This document shows, piece by piece, positions 53,654 to 64,000 of a stretch of DNA of 64,000 nucleotides; the stretch's first letter is position 1; each line of letters begins with the position of its first letter. The notes below the pieces were generated by a model that made no database searches, was not told where the DNA came from, and saw only the letters and a list, made by a program, of their open reading frames with translations. The position numbers and the translations under genes are program-made. Origin of the DNA: Tetragonia tetragonoides (lineage: Eukaryota > Streptophyta > Magnoliopsida > Caryophyllales > Aizoaceae); the NCBI GenBank assembly GCA_038025085.1, contig CM076154.1, positions 18,884,001-18,948,000 on the forward strand, written 5' to 3'.

Positions 53654-56629
53654 ATGAGTGAACGACCAGAAACCCCAGATTCAATCGAACTCCCTAATTT
53701 GATAACCACAAAATTACTCACACCCCCATATCCACCTAAGAGACATAACACCAATAACATGGAAGTTGTCCCAGATCATGAGAATTCCCAACATTCTGAT
53801 GAAAATGGAAGTCAGACCTTTGGAAATCCCGAAATCCCTGTAACCCGAGGGGAACTACAGCAAATGATGGGGGAACTACAAAATACGATGAAGGAAACTC
53901 TTGAGTACCTAGCGAAAGAAATGAGGCCTCCTAGAAACCGGGAGAAGGGGGAGACCTCGAGGAAAACAAGCACAGTTCCTTCAGAAGCCAGACGTCCTCC
54001 TCCTCCACGGCCTGAACCATCTCCATCTCTAACAATGAGATCTATGAGGGACAGCTGGTCCACTCGTAGCACTGGCGGATCCAAAGAACGCGAAATATCT
54101 CGAGGGAAACCATCGAATCATCCGACTAGCTCGTATGATTTGAGGAAGTTCCTCGAGAAAAAGAGAGCAGAAAAAGAAGCCAGTAAGTACGGAACCGACC
54201 TTAGGGGTATCATCCTCAAAAGGGAGGAAGCCCGTCGAGCGGAAGAACAACAGCTCCAAGAGCTATACCAGCTCTATGAGAAGGAGAAACAGAAAGGGTC
54301 GAGACGTACTCAAGAGGACCTTCGCAACATCATTGAATATCGAGAGGCTGAACGCCAGATCAAAGAACAGAAACTGAAAGAGTTAAATCAAAGATATGAG
54401 AACGAACGAAAGCGGGATCAGGAACTCCTCATAGGGATCAACCCGCCTCAGTTCAACACCATCCTACAGCCATCGACCCTCCATATCCCAAGCCCCACCA
54501 CCGTAGGGAACGCCGGGATATCTAATACCCTAGAAAACTTGGGAAGTGAGACACCAACTATGGGACTAACTCCGTTCAGCGATGAGATCATGGTGGCCCA
54601 AATGCCATTCAAATTAAAGCCAATGGCGGACAAGTATGAGGTTCCCCAGAACCCCCAAGATCACATCAGGGCATACAGAGCAACCATGATGAACCAAACT
54701 CTAAGTGATGCTGCGCTGTGCAGAAACTTTCCAATGATTCTGAAGGGGCTTGCCACCCGGTGGTACGCCTCCCTTGCCCCTAAGAGTATCTACTCTTGGG
54801 CTCAAATGGAAAAAAGCTTCAAAAATCACTTCGCATCACACATTCAACAGAGAAAGACCACGGAACACCTCTACAAATTAAAACAAGACAAGAAAGAAGG
54901 CCTGAAAGATTACCTTGCTCGATTCAATGCAGAGACCCTCGAAACGGATGACCTGGACGAAAGGCTTGCCAGCGCTGCCTTTGTATCAGGATTAATAGAG
55001 GGGTCGCACTTCAAGTTCCAAATAAATTTGAAGCGAGAAGAAAAAAGATTTCTAAACCTCCCAGAGGTTAGGCGATTCGCCGTGGCATATGCTAACTCAC
55101 AAGAACAGTCGGGACGCTATGCCCCGGGCAATGGAAAGACAGACCCGAAGCCCGAGGCCAAGCCGAGCAAAGGTACTAAAAGCGACAAAGGCAAGCGGCG
55201 GGCCGAAGCACTTGCGGTGACCAGGGGACCTCTAAAAAGGAGCGATTGGAAGAAAACCGACCCTTCGGACGATCAATGGCCGTTCAACATTGATCAACAA
55301 ACCATCTTTAAAAAGATGGACAGGAAATTGCTCGATGTTCCGCCCCCTATTGTTAGAGAACTCTCTGAGAGAAACCCAAAACTTCGGTGCGGATATCATG
55401 ACGATGTGGGCCACATAACCCAGGATTGTCAGAGGCTGGTAAACAATCTTGAAAAACTGGTTGAGGAAGGAAAATTGAAGCAATTCCTCAAAAAGAAAAA
55501 GGCTTACAAGAAGCCTAAAGTCACGACAGCTGTGGAAGATGAAGAGTTAGAGGAGGACGATATGACTAACGTCGTAAAAATGATCTACGGCGGTCTAGGC
55601 GGAGGAGGCCCGACCAAAAAGCAACGACAGGATCATTATCGCAGTGCCGAACAAGTAATGGCTGTGGGAGTTCCTTCCATAGGCAAGATCCCACCGGTAA
55701 CCTTCGACGAGCGCGATGCGCGGGCACTTCATCATCCACACGACGACCCGCTGGTCGTAACTCTCAAAATTGCTGGTCTACTGACCGTGCGAGTCCTTAT
55801 TGATACAGGAAGCTCAGCTGATATCATCACCTACAAGTGCCTCCGACGTCTGGGATACAATGAAAATAAGATCACCCCTGTGTCGTTGCCTGTTTTTGGC
55901 TTTGGAGGGCATAAAGTCTACCCCATCGGTACTATAGTCCTTCCTACTTGAATAGGGGAGAAGGGGGCACGACGAAGGCAAATCATCGAATTTCTAGTGG
56001 TTGACACAAAGTTGGCCTACAAAGCCATCCTGGGCAGACCTACCTTGGCAGCCATCAACGCGGTGATCCACATGTCCTGGTTAATCATGAAATTTGATCG
56101 GGGCAATGGCCTAATAGGACAGGTGGTCAGTGATCAGAAGACCGCTAGAAAATCATATGTCGATTGTTTGGATAGCAAGAAACAGGAAATTGAAGAGGAA
56201 GAAATTCCCTTACCACTTACAAAGTCATTGGTGATAACACAGGAAATAGGGACAGCACTGACTGTTGCCCTCACTCCTGCAGAAATTACCGCAGCAAAAA
56301 AGAAAAGTGTAAGAGAAGGGAAGAGGAAGATAGCGGGATGCATGCTCCTAGAGATGTATATGGCTGATCATATCGATACCAGGTTCGAACCTGAAAATCG
56401 ACCTAAACCCTCGGGGGAAACCTCGGAGGTCAGATTAATCGAGTCGCAACCAGAAAAAGTGACATACATCGGGGCAGACCTAGTCGACCCACAAAGAAGT
56501 GACATAACAGGGCTACTCCAGGAGTATGCCGAAGTCTTCGCCTTCTCTCCCTCCGATATGCCAGGCATAGATGGTGATTTGATCATCCATAGGCTCGGGG
56601 TACAACCCCATTTTAAGCCCGTGAAATAA
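53654..56629 (+). pseudogene. Tat gag and protease, two in-frame stops
   Basis: The ATG at 53654 (MSERPETPDSIELPNL) is the first after the PBS. The N-terminus is charged and coiled-coil-like (EEARRAEEQQLQELYQLYEK, about residues 190-265). The gag domain is about residues 330-480 (TRWYASLAPKSIYSW, YLARFNAETL, AAFVSGL). A C-x2-H-type knuckle CGYHDDVGHITQDC lies near residue 579. The protease has VLIDTGSSADIITY near residue 714 and is followed by a conserved VDTKLAYKAILGRPTL segment. A TGA at 55949-55951 and a TAA at 56627-56629 interrupt an otherwise continuous frame that runs on into RT; the second is probably a former CAA. Gag would form particles; here a truncated product is expected. Confidence 0.88.
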
Positions 56630-56641
56630 AAGAAGAGGCAA

Positions 56642-58006
56642 ATGGGTAGAGAAAGAAGCGAAGCCGCAACGGCCCAAGTTCAAAAACTACTAAAGGCTGG
56701 ATTTATCAGAGAAGGCCTCTATCCGGAATGGCTAGCCAATGTGGTGCTGTTTAAGAAGCACAATGGAACTTGGCGAATGTGCGTCGACTTTATAGACCTT
56801 AAAAAGGTATGCCCGAAAGATGATTTCCCGCTACCTCGAATCGACGAGTTGATTGACTCAACGTCAGGACATGAACTTCTTAGCTTCATGGATGCTTTTT
56901 CGGGGTATCACCAGGTGAGGCTAGATGAGGAAGATCAAGAGAAAGCAACCTTCATCACCGATGACGAGGTATTCTGCTATAATATGATGCCCTTTGGTTT
57001 GAAGAACGCAGGGGAAACTTATCAACGCCTTGTGAAAAGAGTTTTTTCCCCTCAATTGGGGAGGAATGTCGAGGCTTACGTAGACGACATGGTTGTCAAA
57101 AGCAAGAAAAGCAAAAGTCACTTTTCGGATCTGAAGGAAGCCTTCGACACCTTGCGTCGACACAATATGAAGCTCAACCCCAAGAAATGTGTATTCGGGG
57201 TCCCAGGGGGAAAACTACTAGGCCTCATGATAAGCCAGCGAGGAATCGACGCCAATCCTGAAAAATTACAGGCGGTAATAGATATGCACCCACCCAAATG
57301 TCTGAAAGAGGTGCAGCAACTAACCGGCTGCGCATCAGCGCTCAGCCGATTCATCTCGCGATCAGCGGATCGATGTACCTCGTTCTTCAAGGCCATCAAG
57401 AATAAAGAAAAATTTGATTGGTCGACAAAGGCACAAGCCGACATCGAGAAATTAAAAGCATATCTAACTAGAGCACCTCGAATGGTTAGCCCAGAAATGG
57501 GAGAAAAGATATTCATTTATTTGGCAGTCTCAGAAAGGGCAGTCTCAACGGCCCTGGTATGTGAGCGAAACAAGATCCACCATCCAATCTATTTCGTAAG
57601 CCACGTCCTTCTGGACGCGGAGACACGATACCCGGATATTGAAAAATTCGCTTTGGCTCTAATCATAAGTGCAAGGCGGCTGCGACCTTACTTTTGTTCC
57701 CATGAAATTACTGTACTCACAGATCAGCCATTAAAGGCGGTACTGCAGAGCCCAAAACGATCTGGAAGATTGAAACCCTGCGCAACTGAGCTAGGTGAAT
57801 TCTCCATAACATACGAGCCTAGAAGGGCTATAAAAGGCCAAGCGCTGGCCGACTTCGCGGTAGAAATGGCATTTATCAACGAGCAACCAATATTGGCGGT
57901 TGACGGCTCGGCTTGCTGCAACGGGAGTGGGGCAGGTCTGGTACTCAAAAACTCCCGAAGGAGGTGTATTCGAATACGTTTTGCGATTCCAGTTCAAAGC
58001 ATCTAA
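56642..58006 (+). pseudogene. Tat reverse transcriptase and first RNase H
   Basis: In frame with gag. RT motifs: LANVVLFKKHNGTWRMCVDF, KDDFPLPRIDELID, MDAFSGYHQVRLDEED, MMPFGLKNAGETYQRL and the active site YVDD at 57077-57088. RNase H follows with VSERAVSTALVCERN, RYPDIEKFALALI and a TDQPLKAVL segment. The end carries the Tat-typical EYEPRR-like connection (ITYEPRRAIKGQALADF). Reading continues into VDGSACCNGSGAGLVL, the start of the second RNase H, where a frameshift (about 57945-57965) diverts it to a stop at 58006. Confidence 0.9.
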
Positions 58007-58810
58007 TAACGAAGCAGAATATGAGGCCCTGCTAGTAGGTCTTCAAATGGATAGAATGGTGGAGGCACAGAGTGTGGCCGTGATCATGGATTCCCAGTTG
58101 GTCGTATCACAGATCACAGGAGACTATGAAGCCAGAGAAGTTTCCATGAAGGCATACCTCCACAAATCAAAGGAAGAAATTTCGAAAATCGAAGGATTTT
58201 CCATCAAGCACGTGCCTAGGTCAGAGAATCAACAAGCCGACGCCCTGGCCAAGTTGGCTAGCTCTGCTATAAACGGGCTCCCACGGTCGATCCTTTGGGA
58301 AGTCCTACAAGAAAAAAGCATCACAAAACCTCTTGAAGTGAACTTGCTCGATAGATCGGAGACTTGGATGGATCCCATAATTGACTATCTCGGAAATCGG
58401 ACCCTCCCAAAAGATGAAAAGGAAAAAGTGAAAGTAAAGAAGCAAGCAAAGTGGTTTATTCTAGTCGATGGGATATTATATAAACAAGCCTTCAACCAAC
58501 CATTACTTAGATGTGTTACCCCCTCGGAGGGGGTAGATATCCTAGATGATCTACACAGTGGAATGTGTGGCTCACACATTGCAGGCAGAGCCTTGGCACG
58601 AAAAGCACTAAGAACTGGATACTTTTGGCCAACCATAAGATCCGATGCTGTGAACTTAGTGACCCATTGCAAAAATTGCCAATTGCACTCCACAGTGCAG
58701 CGGCAGCCGGCTATGAACTTGACCCCCATACTGGAACCACTCCCTTTTCACCTTTGGGGAATGGAAATTTTGGGTCCTTTCCCAGAGGTCCCGAGGCAAT
58801 TCAAGTTAAT
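57960..58810 (+). pseudogene. Tat second (archaeal-like) RNase H and integrase zinc region
   Basis: After a +1 shift the protein resumes as EYVLRFQFKASNNEAEYEAL, with the Glu of the RNase H site, then VAVIMDSQLVVSQITGDYEA (Asp) and ENQQADALAKLAS (final Asp). These are the signatures of the extra RNase H acquired by Tat elements. The integrase N-terminal zinc region follows: LHSGMCGSHIAGRALARK, FWPTIRSDAVNLV and CKNCQLHST (about 58550-58690). A second frameshift near 58800 separates it from the catalytic core. Confidence 0.88.
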
Positions 58811-59544
58811 TAGTAGTCGTAGCCATCGACTATTTCACAAAGTGGATCGAAGCTAAGGCCCTACGGCGTATCGAAGAACAAGACATCAGAAAGTTCATCT
58901 GGGAGAATGTAATCACCAGCTTTGGAGTTCCTAAGGGGATTATATTCGACAACGGTCCACAGTTTGACAGCCCAGGGTTGAAAACATACCTGTCAGACTT
59001 AGGCATAAAGGCCCGATTCACAGCGGTGGCCAGACCACAGTCGAATGGTCAGGCTGAGGCAACCAACTAGATCATCCTCAATGGTCTGAAGCGCAAACTC
59101 GAAGCAACCAAAGGGCTCTGGGAAGAAAGATTGTATGAAGTCCTCTGATCAATCAGAACAACTGCTAAGAATGCCACGGGAGAAACTCCTTTCAGGTTGG
59201 TCTACAGGTCAGAGGTTGTCCTACCCATAGAACTGGTTACCCCATCTCCTCGAGTAATTTTCTACGATCCTGAAGAAACTGATCGACAATTGAGGTTCAT
59301 CCTCGACTTACTGCCAGAGACAAGAGGAGATACCCTCCTACGAATGGAAATAGCTAAAAATAAGTTGATACGACAATTCAATAGGAGGTTAAAGGGGAAA
59401 CATATGGTGGCAGACGACATGGTACTCTGCAAGACAGAGAGTACGAGAAAACAGTCTGAACAAGGAAAGTTGACTGTAACTGGGAAGGACCCTATAAGAT
59501 TACAGGAGTCATTCGACCAGGCACGTATCGACTGGAAAAAATGA
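58811..59544 (+). pseudogene. Tat integrase catalytic core
   Basis: The frame from about 58811 carries the DDE triad: Asp at 58828-58830 (AIDYFTKWIEAK), Asp at 58948-58950 (IIFDNGPQFDS) and Glu at 59056-59058 (QSNGQAEATN), with exactly 35 residues between the last two (DD35E). A TAG at 59068-59070 and a TGA at 59146-59148 (family expectation Trp) break it. The C-terminal part has NATGETPFRLVYRSEVVLPI and a basic end, stopping at 59542-59544. No chromodomain is present, as expected for Tat. Confidence 0.86.
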
Positions 59545-59639
59545 GTGGAATCCCACTACCCAGAGCATGGAACCTCAAAATTTTGAGGAAATTTCATATC
59601 TGACACGGATTGTTTGGCTCTCTTATAAACCTGAAACAA

Positions 59640-59900
59640 AATGGGTTGGCGAACCCCAGAGAAAATCGACCCTAGGGTTCACAAATCCCTTAAAAAATTG
59701 TCTATCTGTTTAGTTTTCTAGGGTTCACAAATCCCTGCAAAAATTGTCTGCTAAATCAGAGGGTTTTTGGCAATCCCACCAAAATTGTCCAAATTGTAAA
59801 GGGTTAGGTGATCCCTGCAAAAATCAACCTCTGTAACGGGTGAGGACCCTCACAATGCCTCTATCAATGACAATCGGGTGGGAACCCTATAACATCTTCT
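59640..59900. repeat. diverged tandem repeats after pol
   Basis: 'agggttcacaaatccct' occurs at about 59674 and 59722. Related 'gg.tt..caatccc..caaaattgtc' units follow every 40-50 bp. Tat 3' regions are known to be rich in such repeats. Confidence 0.6.
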
Positions 59901-60089
59901 ATCAATACTTCTCATAAAGCTCTTTAATCGAGACAATCGATATCAATTATCATGCGAACTTGGGGGCATACACACGTGTGTTTTGACTTAAAAACAAGCT
60001 CGCAGATTAATCGATCCCACAATACTCGAAGATTGGACTCGTAACAGGGGGCAAAACATCTGATGTTTTGATAACCCTATTCTAAACTA

Positions 60090-60420
60090 TTACGCGCCTA
60101 ACCATCGAACATCGGGCTAAGTAGGTCCAACGACCCAAAAACGCCTTACACTGGACTAAAGTGATCACTCCTTCGATCATTAAGGTCTTACAAGGTCCAA
60201 ACGACCTAAAACTTAATTGCGGGCAAACTAGGCCCACGAAGCCTAAGGCCTTTACATGAGCTTTACGTCTCATGCGCAAGACACTACTACTTGGAGATTA
60301 AGACTTGAGATTTTATGACCCTCCTCAACAGGCCAAACGCCTTCGAAAATCGGGCTAGAACAGGTTCAGCTAACCTAAAACGCCTTACAAGGACTAAAAC
60401 GTCTCACAAAATGTAAGGGT
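60090..60420. repeat. second block of diverged repeats in the Tat 3' region
   Basis: 'aacgccttaca' with 'ggactaaa' occurs at about 60141 and 60379, and 'atcgggcta' at 60111 and 60348. Similar spacing (238 and 237 bp) suggests an old duplication. Confidence 0.55.
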
Positions 60421-60592
60421 CGATTGGCCAAGCCAAGACCTTAGCAAAGAAAGGACGGTTCTGAAAATAAAATAGTCATGAAAGAAAAAAAGAGCATAGC
60501 AAAAGATCGATTTCATTTAAGATTGATGGTCGAACCAATATTTACAAGCCTCTTTGGGCCACAAAAAGTTACAGACCCCAACAGGCCACAAA

Positions 60593-60612
60593 AAAAAAAA
60601 AAAAAAAAAAAG
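60593..60612. repeat. poly(A) tract in the Tat 3' region
   Basis: About 20 A residues followed by GAAGAAGAG; probably slippage-expanded. Confidence 0.85.
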
Positions 60613-60743
60613 AAGAAGAGAAAAAAGCATTTCAAGGGGCAAATCCCGGGGGACCTGCCTCTGCAAGACGAAGGTTGTGCTCCTGGAAGAGTGAATGTCG
60701 ACCACTAGCAGTAATGAGAGCAGCCTTGTGAAGGGTCACATCC

Positions 60744-60900
60744 TTCTAGAGAGAGAAAGTGAAAACAAGAAATGACGCAGAGAATGACAAAATTTCCAAG
60801 CAACCGTGGGGGTATTTATAACCTTTCCAAAAGAAGACGAACCGTCACCTCCAACCGGTGTTGGAGAGAAGAGAAGCCTCAATTCGGAGGGGACACGTGT
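60744..60900 (-). promoter_or_regulatory. antisense promoter module 3 in the Tat 3' region
   Basis: Minus strand: palindromic ACACGTGT (60893-60900), then TATAAATA (60813-60820), then a CTTTCTCTCTCTAGAA leader (60744-60759). The first ATG after it is followed at once by TGA, so no ORF is currently served; it may be a decayed copy. Confidence 0.55.
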
Positions 60901-61339
60901 AATGACCCAAAGGGTGGAATCCCCCAACCGTCACGTCCACCTAAAATAATTATGGCAATTATGACAATGAAGAGCAACCGGCGTTTTGGAAAAAACACCA
61001 GACTATGAAACTCCCAGAGTACAGTAAAAAGTCGACCCAAACAGCCGCACCCCGAGTGTGGGGGCAGGGTATACTTACCTCGACACATTTTACACTCGAG
61101 GTACGACTAATAAACGGGCATCGGTAACAAAGGAATGATACAAAAAGTTGAGCAAAATTGGAAAATTTTGAAACAATAAATCGGAGCAATAATCCTTATA
61201 TTGATTAAAGAAAAAGATTACACAAGATCGAAGGATGAAACTACACATTTAAAGTTCATCTACAAAATTTCTAGTCGACATACAAGCTCGACACGCAAAA
61301 AGTCTACTTGCGAAAAAGGACAAGACTCGACCCTCCGAC

Positions 61340-61445
61340 CTCACTCTGGAAGAAAGAGGTCGGGGAGGAGATAGCCAAGTACAATACAATCTCCTGACCT
61401 ATCCCTGGAAGAAAGAGGTCTGGGAGGAGATTGCTAAGTACAAGG
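61340..61445. repeat. 59-bp tandem duplication in the Tat 3' region
   Basis: CTGGAAGAAAGAGGTC starts at 61346 and 61405, each followed by 'gggaggagat.gc.aagtac'. Confidence 0.88.
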
Positions 61446-61632
61446 CCTACCCAAGACAGAGCCTAAAGGGATAGGGGGGGAGAAGCAGGAGGCTGACCCT
61501 CCAGTTGGTTCCTCAGAACCCTCACTTCATCAAGGAGCTCCTCCCTCCGCTCCCGAAGGCCGTTCAATTCTTCAACCCCTCCAGTAATCCGAGCTGCTAG
61601 CTCGGCCTAGCATCCATGAGGGCATTATCCCT

Positions 61633-62034
61633 CTACTCCCAGCGGCGGATCTTAGCTTGGGTAGACGCCTCCCTCTCGCAAGCCCCACCAATCTCCCGGT
61701 GAAGCTCCTGAAGACGATTTGCCAGCCGTTCTGCCAGAGGAACCAATCGAGCAGGCAGTTCAGGCTCCCTGACAGCAGAAGGGGGGGCCGGAACCTCAAC
61801 AACAGAAGGGGCTCGACCATCAGTCACCCGACGTTCTGTTCGGGACCTCCGGATAGCAGTGATCAGATCCCGAGCCTCCGAGCCCAAACTTGATCCAGGA
61901 GAGGATCGAGGGGAAGCTGGGGTGTAGGATTCAGAAGAAGTCGAGGCACGACTCTTCCCAGCACCCCCGACCTTAACTTGTTTGCTAGACTCCCCACGAT
62001 GGAAAGCTGTAGCCTTCCTCTTGGAAACCACCAT
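61633..62034 (-). CDS. antisense ORF 1 of the Tat element
   Basis: 134 codons from MVVSKRKATAFHRGESS; the frame is open upstream to 62142, but the ATG at 62034 sits at a sensible distance from the TATA box at 62148-62155. The N-terminus is basic, a Ser/Pro-rich middle follows (SSESYTPASPRSSPGSS), and the end is helical (ERLANRLQELHREIGG). It runs opposite to gag-pol. Antisense ORFs between pol and the 3' LTR are known in Tat elements such as Grande; their function is unknown. No domain is recognised with confidence. Confidence 0.55.
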   Translation of the reverse strand: MVVSKRKATAFHRGESSKQVKVGGAGKSRASTSSESYTPASPRSSPGSSLGSEARDLITAIRRSRTERRVTDGRAPSVVEVPAPPSAVREPELPARLVPLAERLANRLQELHREIGGACEREASTQAKIRRWE

Positions 62035-62088
62035 CTCAGGAACAGAGCAGAAAATTTGAGAAAAAATTACTGAAGACGGGAGGAGTAT

Positions 62089-62207
62089 TTCTAGAGAGAG
62101 AAAGAGATGCGAGAAAAGTTGGATGAAACTGAGAAAGTCCACTCAAGTATTTATAGGCAAAAAAGCCATGGGAAACCAAGCGACGCCTCCCTTCAGAAGA
62201 CACGTGT
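62089..62207 (-). promoter_or_regulatory. antisense promoter module 1
   Basis: Minus strand: ACACGTGT (62200-62207), TATAAATA (62148-62155), and a leader with the same 16 bases CTTTCTCTCTCTAGAA (62089-62104) as module 3. It lies just upstream of antisense ORF 1. Confidence 0.65.
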
Positions 62208-62434
62208 CATAAAGATACGAGGAGAGCTCGATTCGCATTCCCAAGAAGAAGGAAACGCTTTGGTTACCTCATCTTCCCCTCGACTCACGAGTAGAAAAAC
62301 AACAACTGCATAAACGAGAGTCAAAAAACATAAAACAATTTGAACATTCATTCCAAATATCGAAAGTGTCAACTATTACAATACAGCTACACCATAACAT
62401 CGAGGCTACTACAATAATTAAAGAGAGCAAGAGC

Positions 62435-63207
62435 TTAAAGATCTAGAGCCTCTCGTTTATGTTTAATCTTCTGCTCCAAGGCTTGTTGTCTTTGAACCAG
62501 AGAGTGATGGACTTTCCTCCCCTCTTCGAGGGCTAGGGCCCTATCCTTGACTATTTGCCTCGCAGCACGGAGGTCCTTCATAAGCTGATCGACCCTCCAA
62601 GCTACCCGTGTCTGCTCCTCCAAAATCGATCTCCTAGCTTCCTCTGCATGATGAATTTCCCGCTCCAGAGCCTGCCTACGGGCTTGCCGGGCTTGACAGT
62701 CTGGCTCACCCTTGGTCTCGTACGGATGTTCGGATCGAAGGGGGTCTTTACCCTCGGGATCCCCCACTTCAGGGATAGGAATATCGGGACTAGGGTCGAC
62801 TTGAGAAGGAACAGGAGGAGGAGAGTCGGGCCTGCTGCCCCCCCGCCAGGAAGCCTCACGGCTAGAGGCTCGACTTCTAAACATTCCAAGAAACCTTGGG
62901 ATTGAAGCTGCTAAAATACCATCCATATATGAGTATGAAAACGCTCGGACAAGGAGTTATCCTCAAAGAGACGAACAAAATCAGAAACCGCCTACTTAGC
63001 CAAGCTGGCCTCACTAAACTTATCCGGAACTTCCAAAGGCTCTTCGTGGGTCGATCTTGAGGCACCTTCATTAAGTCTCTTGCTAGGTCGACTATTCCGG
63101 AGAGCACGCTTCCCCGACCGAAGGCGATACGTCTTGGATATTGACTTATTATCTACGGAAGATTCATCACTAGAGCCTAAAGAAATGAATATAGTGGAGG
63201 AAGACAT
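62435..63207 (-). pseudogene. antisense ORF 2 of the Tat element, frameshifted
   Basis: The start MSSSTIFISLGSSDESS at 63207 runs to a stop at 62992. A second frame from 62926 (MDGILAASIPRFLG) runs to 62435. The first part is Ser-rich and basic (KTYRLRSGKRALRNSRPSKR). The second is Pro-rich, then a long coiled coil (ARRQALEREIHHAEEARRS; LVQRQQALEQKIKHKR). Whether one broken gene or two exons is unclear. It may be related to the coiled-coil proteins annotated as putative gypsy-type transposon proteins in plants; that is inference. Confidence 0.5.
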
Positions 63208-63259
63208 CTCTCTAGAAAGATTGGGGGCAAAATCAACAAACTAAGTGGATCTATTTATA
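63207..63259 (-). promoter_or_regulatory. antisense promoter module 2
   Basis: TATAAATA on the minus strand at 63252-63259 lies 45 bp upstream of the ATG of antisense ORF 2, with a short CTTTCTAGAGAG leader between (63209-63220). No CACGTG palindrome was noted upstream. Confidence 0.6.
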
Positions 63260-63531
63260 AACAAAAGGCACGAACGGTTATTCACGACAGCTGTCCCCCA
63301 TGCAAAGGCCTCATCATTGAAGGACAATAAATGATCATTTATTGAAAATAATGAGGACACAAGCTAAAACAAAAGCAGACTTGAGTAAATGGAAAGTCGG
63401 CATCATCATTTATCAACCCTCAAAAGCGGAGGGGGCGCAAACATTTTACAACAGGGGTGACCAAGCACCCTAAGCAGAGAACAAAGACAAACCCCCCTTA
63501 ACCCGGGGGCGCGGACCTCAAAAGTCCCCGA

Positions 63532-64000
63532 TCATTCAGCCTCCTCCTCTGCCCGCCTCGCTGCGACGAGGTTCTCCATATCTTCCAAGTCTGGGGCAAT
63601 GAAAGCCTCGATTCTACTGGCCTCCGCCAAATCATCGGGGCTCGCAGAAGCTCGTAGACGGATGTTAGCCAGGGAGCTAACCACAGAGGCCCCAACGTTG
63701 CCTTCTCCGTACACTCGGAGTAGGGCTTTCTTCCAATAACGAGTCTGGCGATCCACAGTCACCTTCAACTCAGCTTGCGCCCGAGCCTCTTTGGTCTTCC
63801 AACCTTCAGCTTCGGCCTTGGCAGCCTCAAGGAGGTGGGCGACCTGGGCCTTGGCCTTGTTGTCATCCTCCAATCTCTCCCTTAGCTCCTCGAGGGATTG
63901 CTCCCTCTCATCAAGAAGAGACTTCCCCTTTTGAAGATCGGGCTTCACCTTCTCCAGTTCGGTACGAAGCCCCGACAATTCAGCCCGAGCCTCTTCGCGA
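63532..64000 (-). CDS. antisense ORF 3 of the Tat element (5' end off the window)
   Basis: Open to the right edge (reading REEARAELSGLRTELEKVKP inward) and ending at 63532. The visible part of about 155 codons is a long coiled coil (KSLLDEREQSLEELRERLED; HLLEAAKAEAEGWKTKEARA), then RYWKKALLRVYGEGNVGASV and an acidic end (DLEDMENLVAARRAEEEAE). The layout of a long coiled coil followed by an 'YW..A...' segment resembles the C-terminus of the antisense proteins of plant Tat elements. It is intact so far as seen. Confidence 0.6.
   Translation of the reverse strand, partial: REEARAELSGLRTELEKVKPDLQKGKSLLDEREQSLEELRERLEDDNKAKAQVAHLLEAAKAEAEGWKTKEARAQAELKVTVDRQTRYWKKALLRVYGEGNVGASVVSSLANIRLRASASPDDLAEASRIEAFIAPDLEDMENLVAARRAEEEAE

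Larger units (their letters stand above)
52756..64000 (+). mobile_element. Tat-clade Ty3/gypsy retrotransposon, 3' end off the window
   Basis: The order is 5' LTR (52756-53617), PBS, gag-PR, RT, RNase H, a second (archaeal-like) RNase H, integrase, then more than 4.4 kb of 3' region with tandem repeats and antisense ORFs. The second RNase H and the antisense ORFs between pol and 3' LTR are known hallmarks of the Tat lineage (Retand/Grande-like). Stops and frameshifts break pol, and the 3' LTR is not in the window. It landed at the edge of a MITE copy. Confidence 0.88.

Overview
This window is nuclear DNA of a flowering plant, probably a eudicot. The reasons are one host gene with short GT-AG introns and a telo-box leader, plant-type Ty3/gypsy lineages (a Tekay/Del-like chromovirus and a Tat-clade element), a plant L1-type LINE, and Helitrons ending in the plant-type GC hairpin plus CTAGT. 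A weak impression from the dispersed 'ataagacgg' repeat suggests Caryophyllales; I cannot confirm the species. Only the first ~2 kb belongs to a recognisable cellular gene. The rest is nested, decayed and recombined mobile DNA.

Layout. 1-1912 (minus): 5' five exons of translation initiation factor eIF3 subunit e, with a short pyrimidine-rich, telo-box promoter and MITE-like DNA just upstream. 3272-15167 (minus): Tekay-like LTR retrotransposon copy 1 with ~2.9 kb LTRs, gag, pol with a chromodomain-like end, and an extra ORF between the primer-binding site and gag. 15168-17755 (plus): 5'-truncated LINE. 17756-19571: Helitron fragments ending in a (TA)n tract. 19585-27723 (minus): Tekay-like copy 2, missing its left LTR and integrase end. 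28074-31074 (plus): non-autonomous Helitron containing a 600-bp poly(A) retroposon with a perfect 11-bp target duplication. 31246-46152: a 15-kb composite bounded by palindromic inverted repeats, split by a minus-strand tandem Helitron array (34744-43122) and strongly enriched in the hexamer GTTCAT on one strand. 46153-52755: degenerate repeats, two more Helitron ends, LTR-like debris and a MITE. 52756-64000 (plus): a Tat-clade Ty3/gypsy element with gag-PR-RT-RNase H, a second RNase H, integrase, and a long 3' region holding antisense ORFs with their own TATA boxes. The element runs off the right edge.

Three observations stand out. First, the two Tekay copies are about 94% alike by eye around an extra ORF, but that ORF is replaced by a very diverged homologue from its splice-acceptor-like start to its stop codon, like a swapped cassette. 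Second, the terminal palindromes of the 15-kb TIR composite differ by paired, complementary changes, and a nearby tandem repeat copy serves as an empty site. Third, the Tat element's 3' region carries three repeated antisense promoter modules, each with a TATA box and a CTCTCTAGA leader, two of them with an upstream G-box.

All retroelement reading frames here carry stops, frameshifts or catalytic-site changes. No autonomous element is visible. I saw no tRNA, rRNA or CRISPR array.
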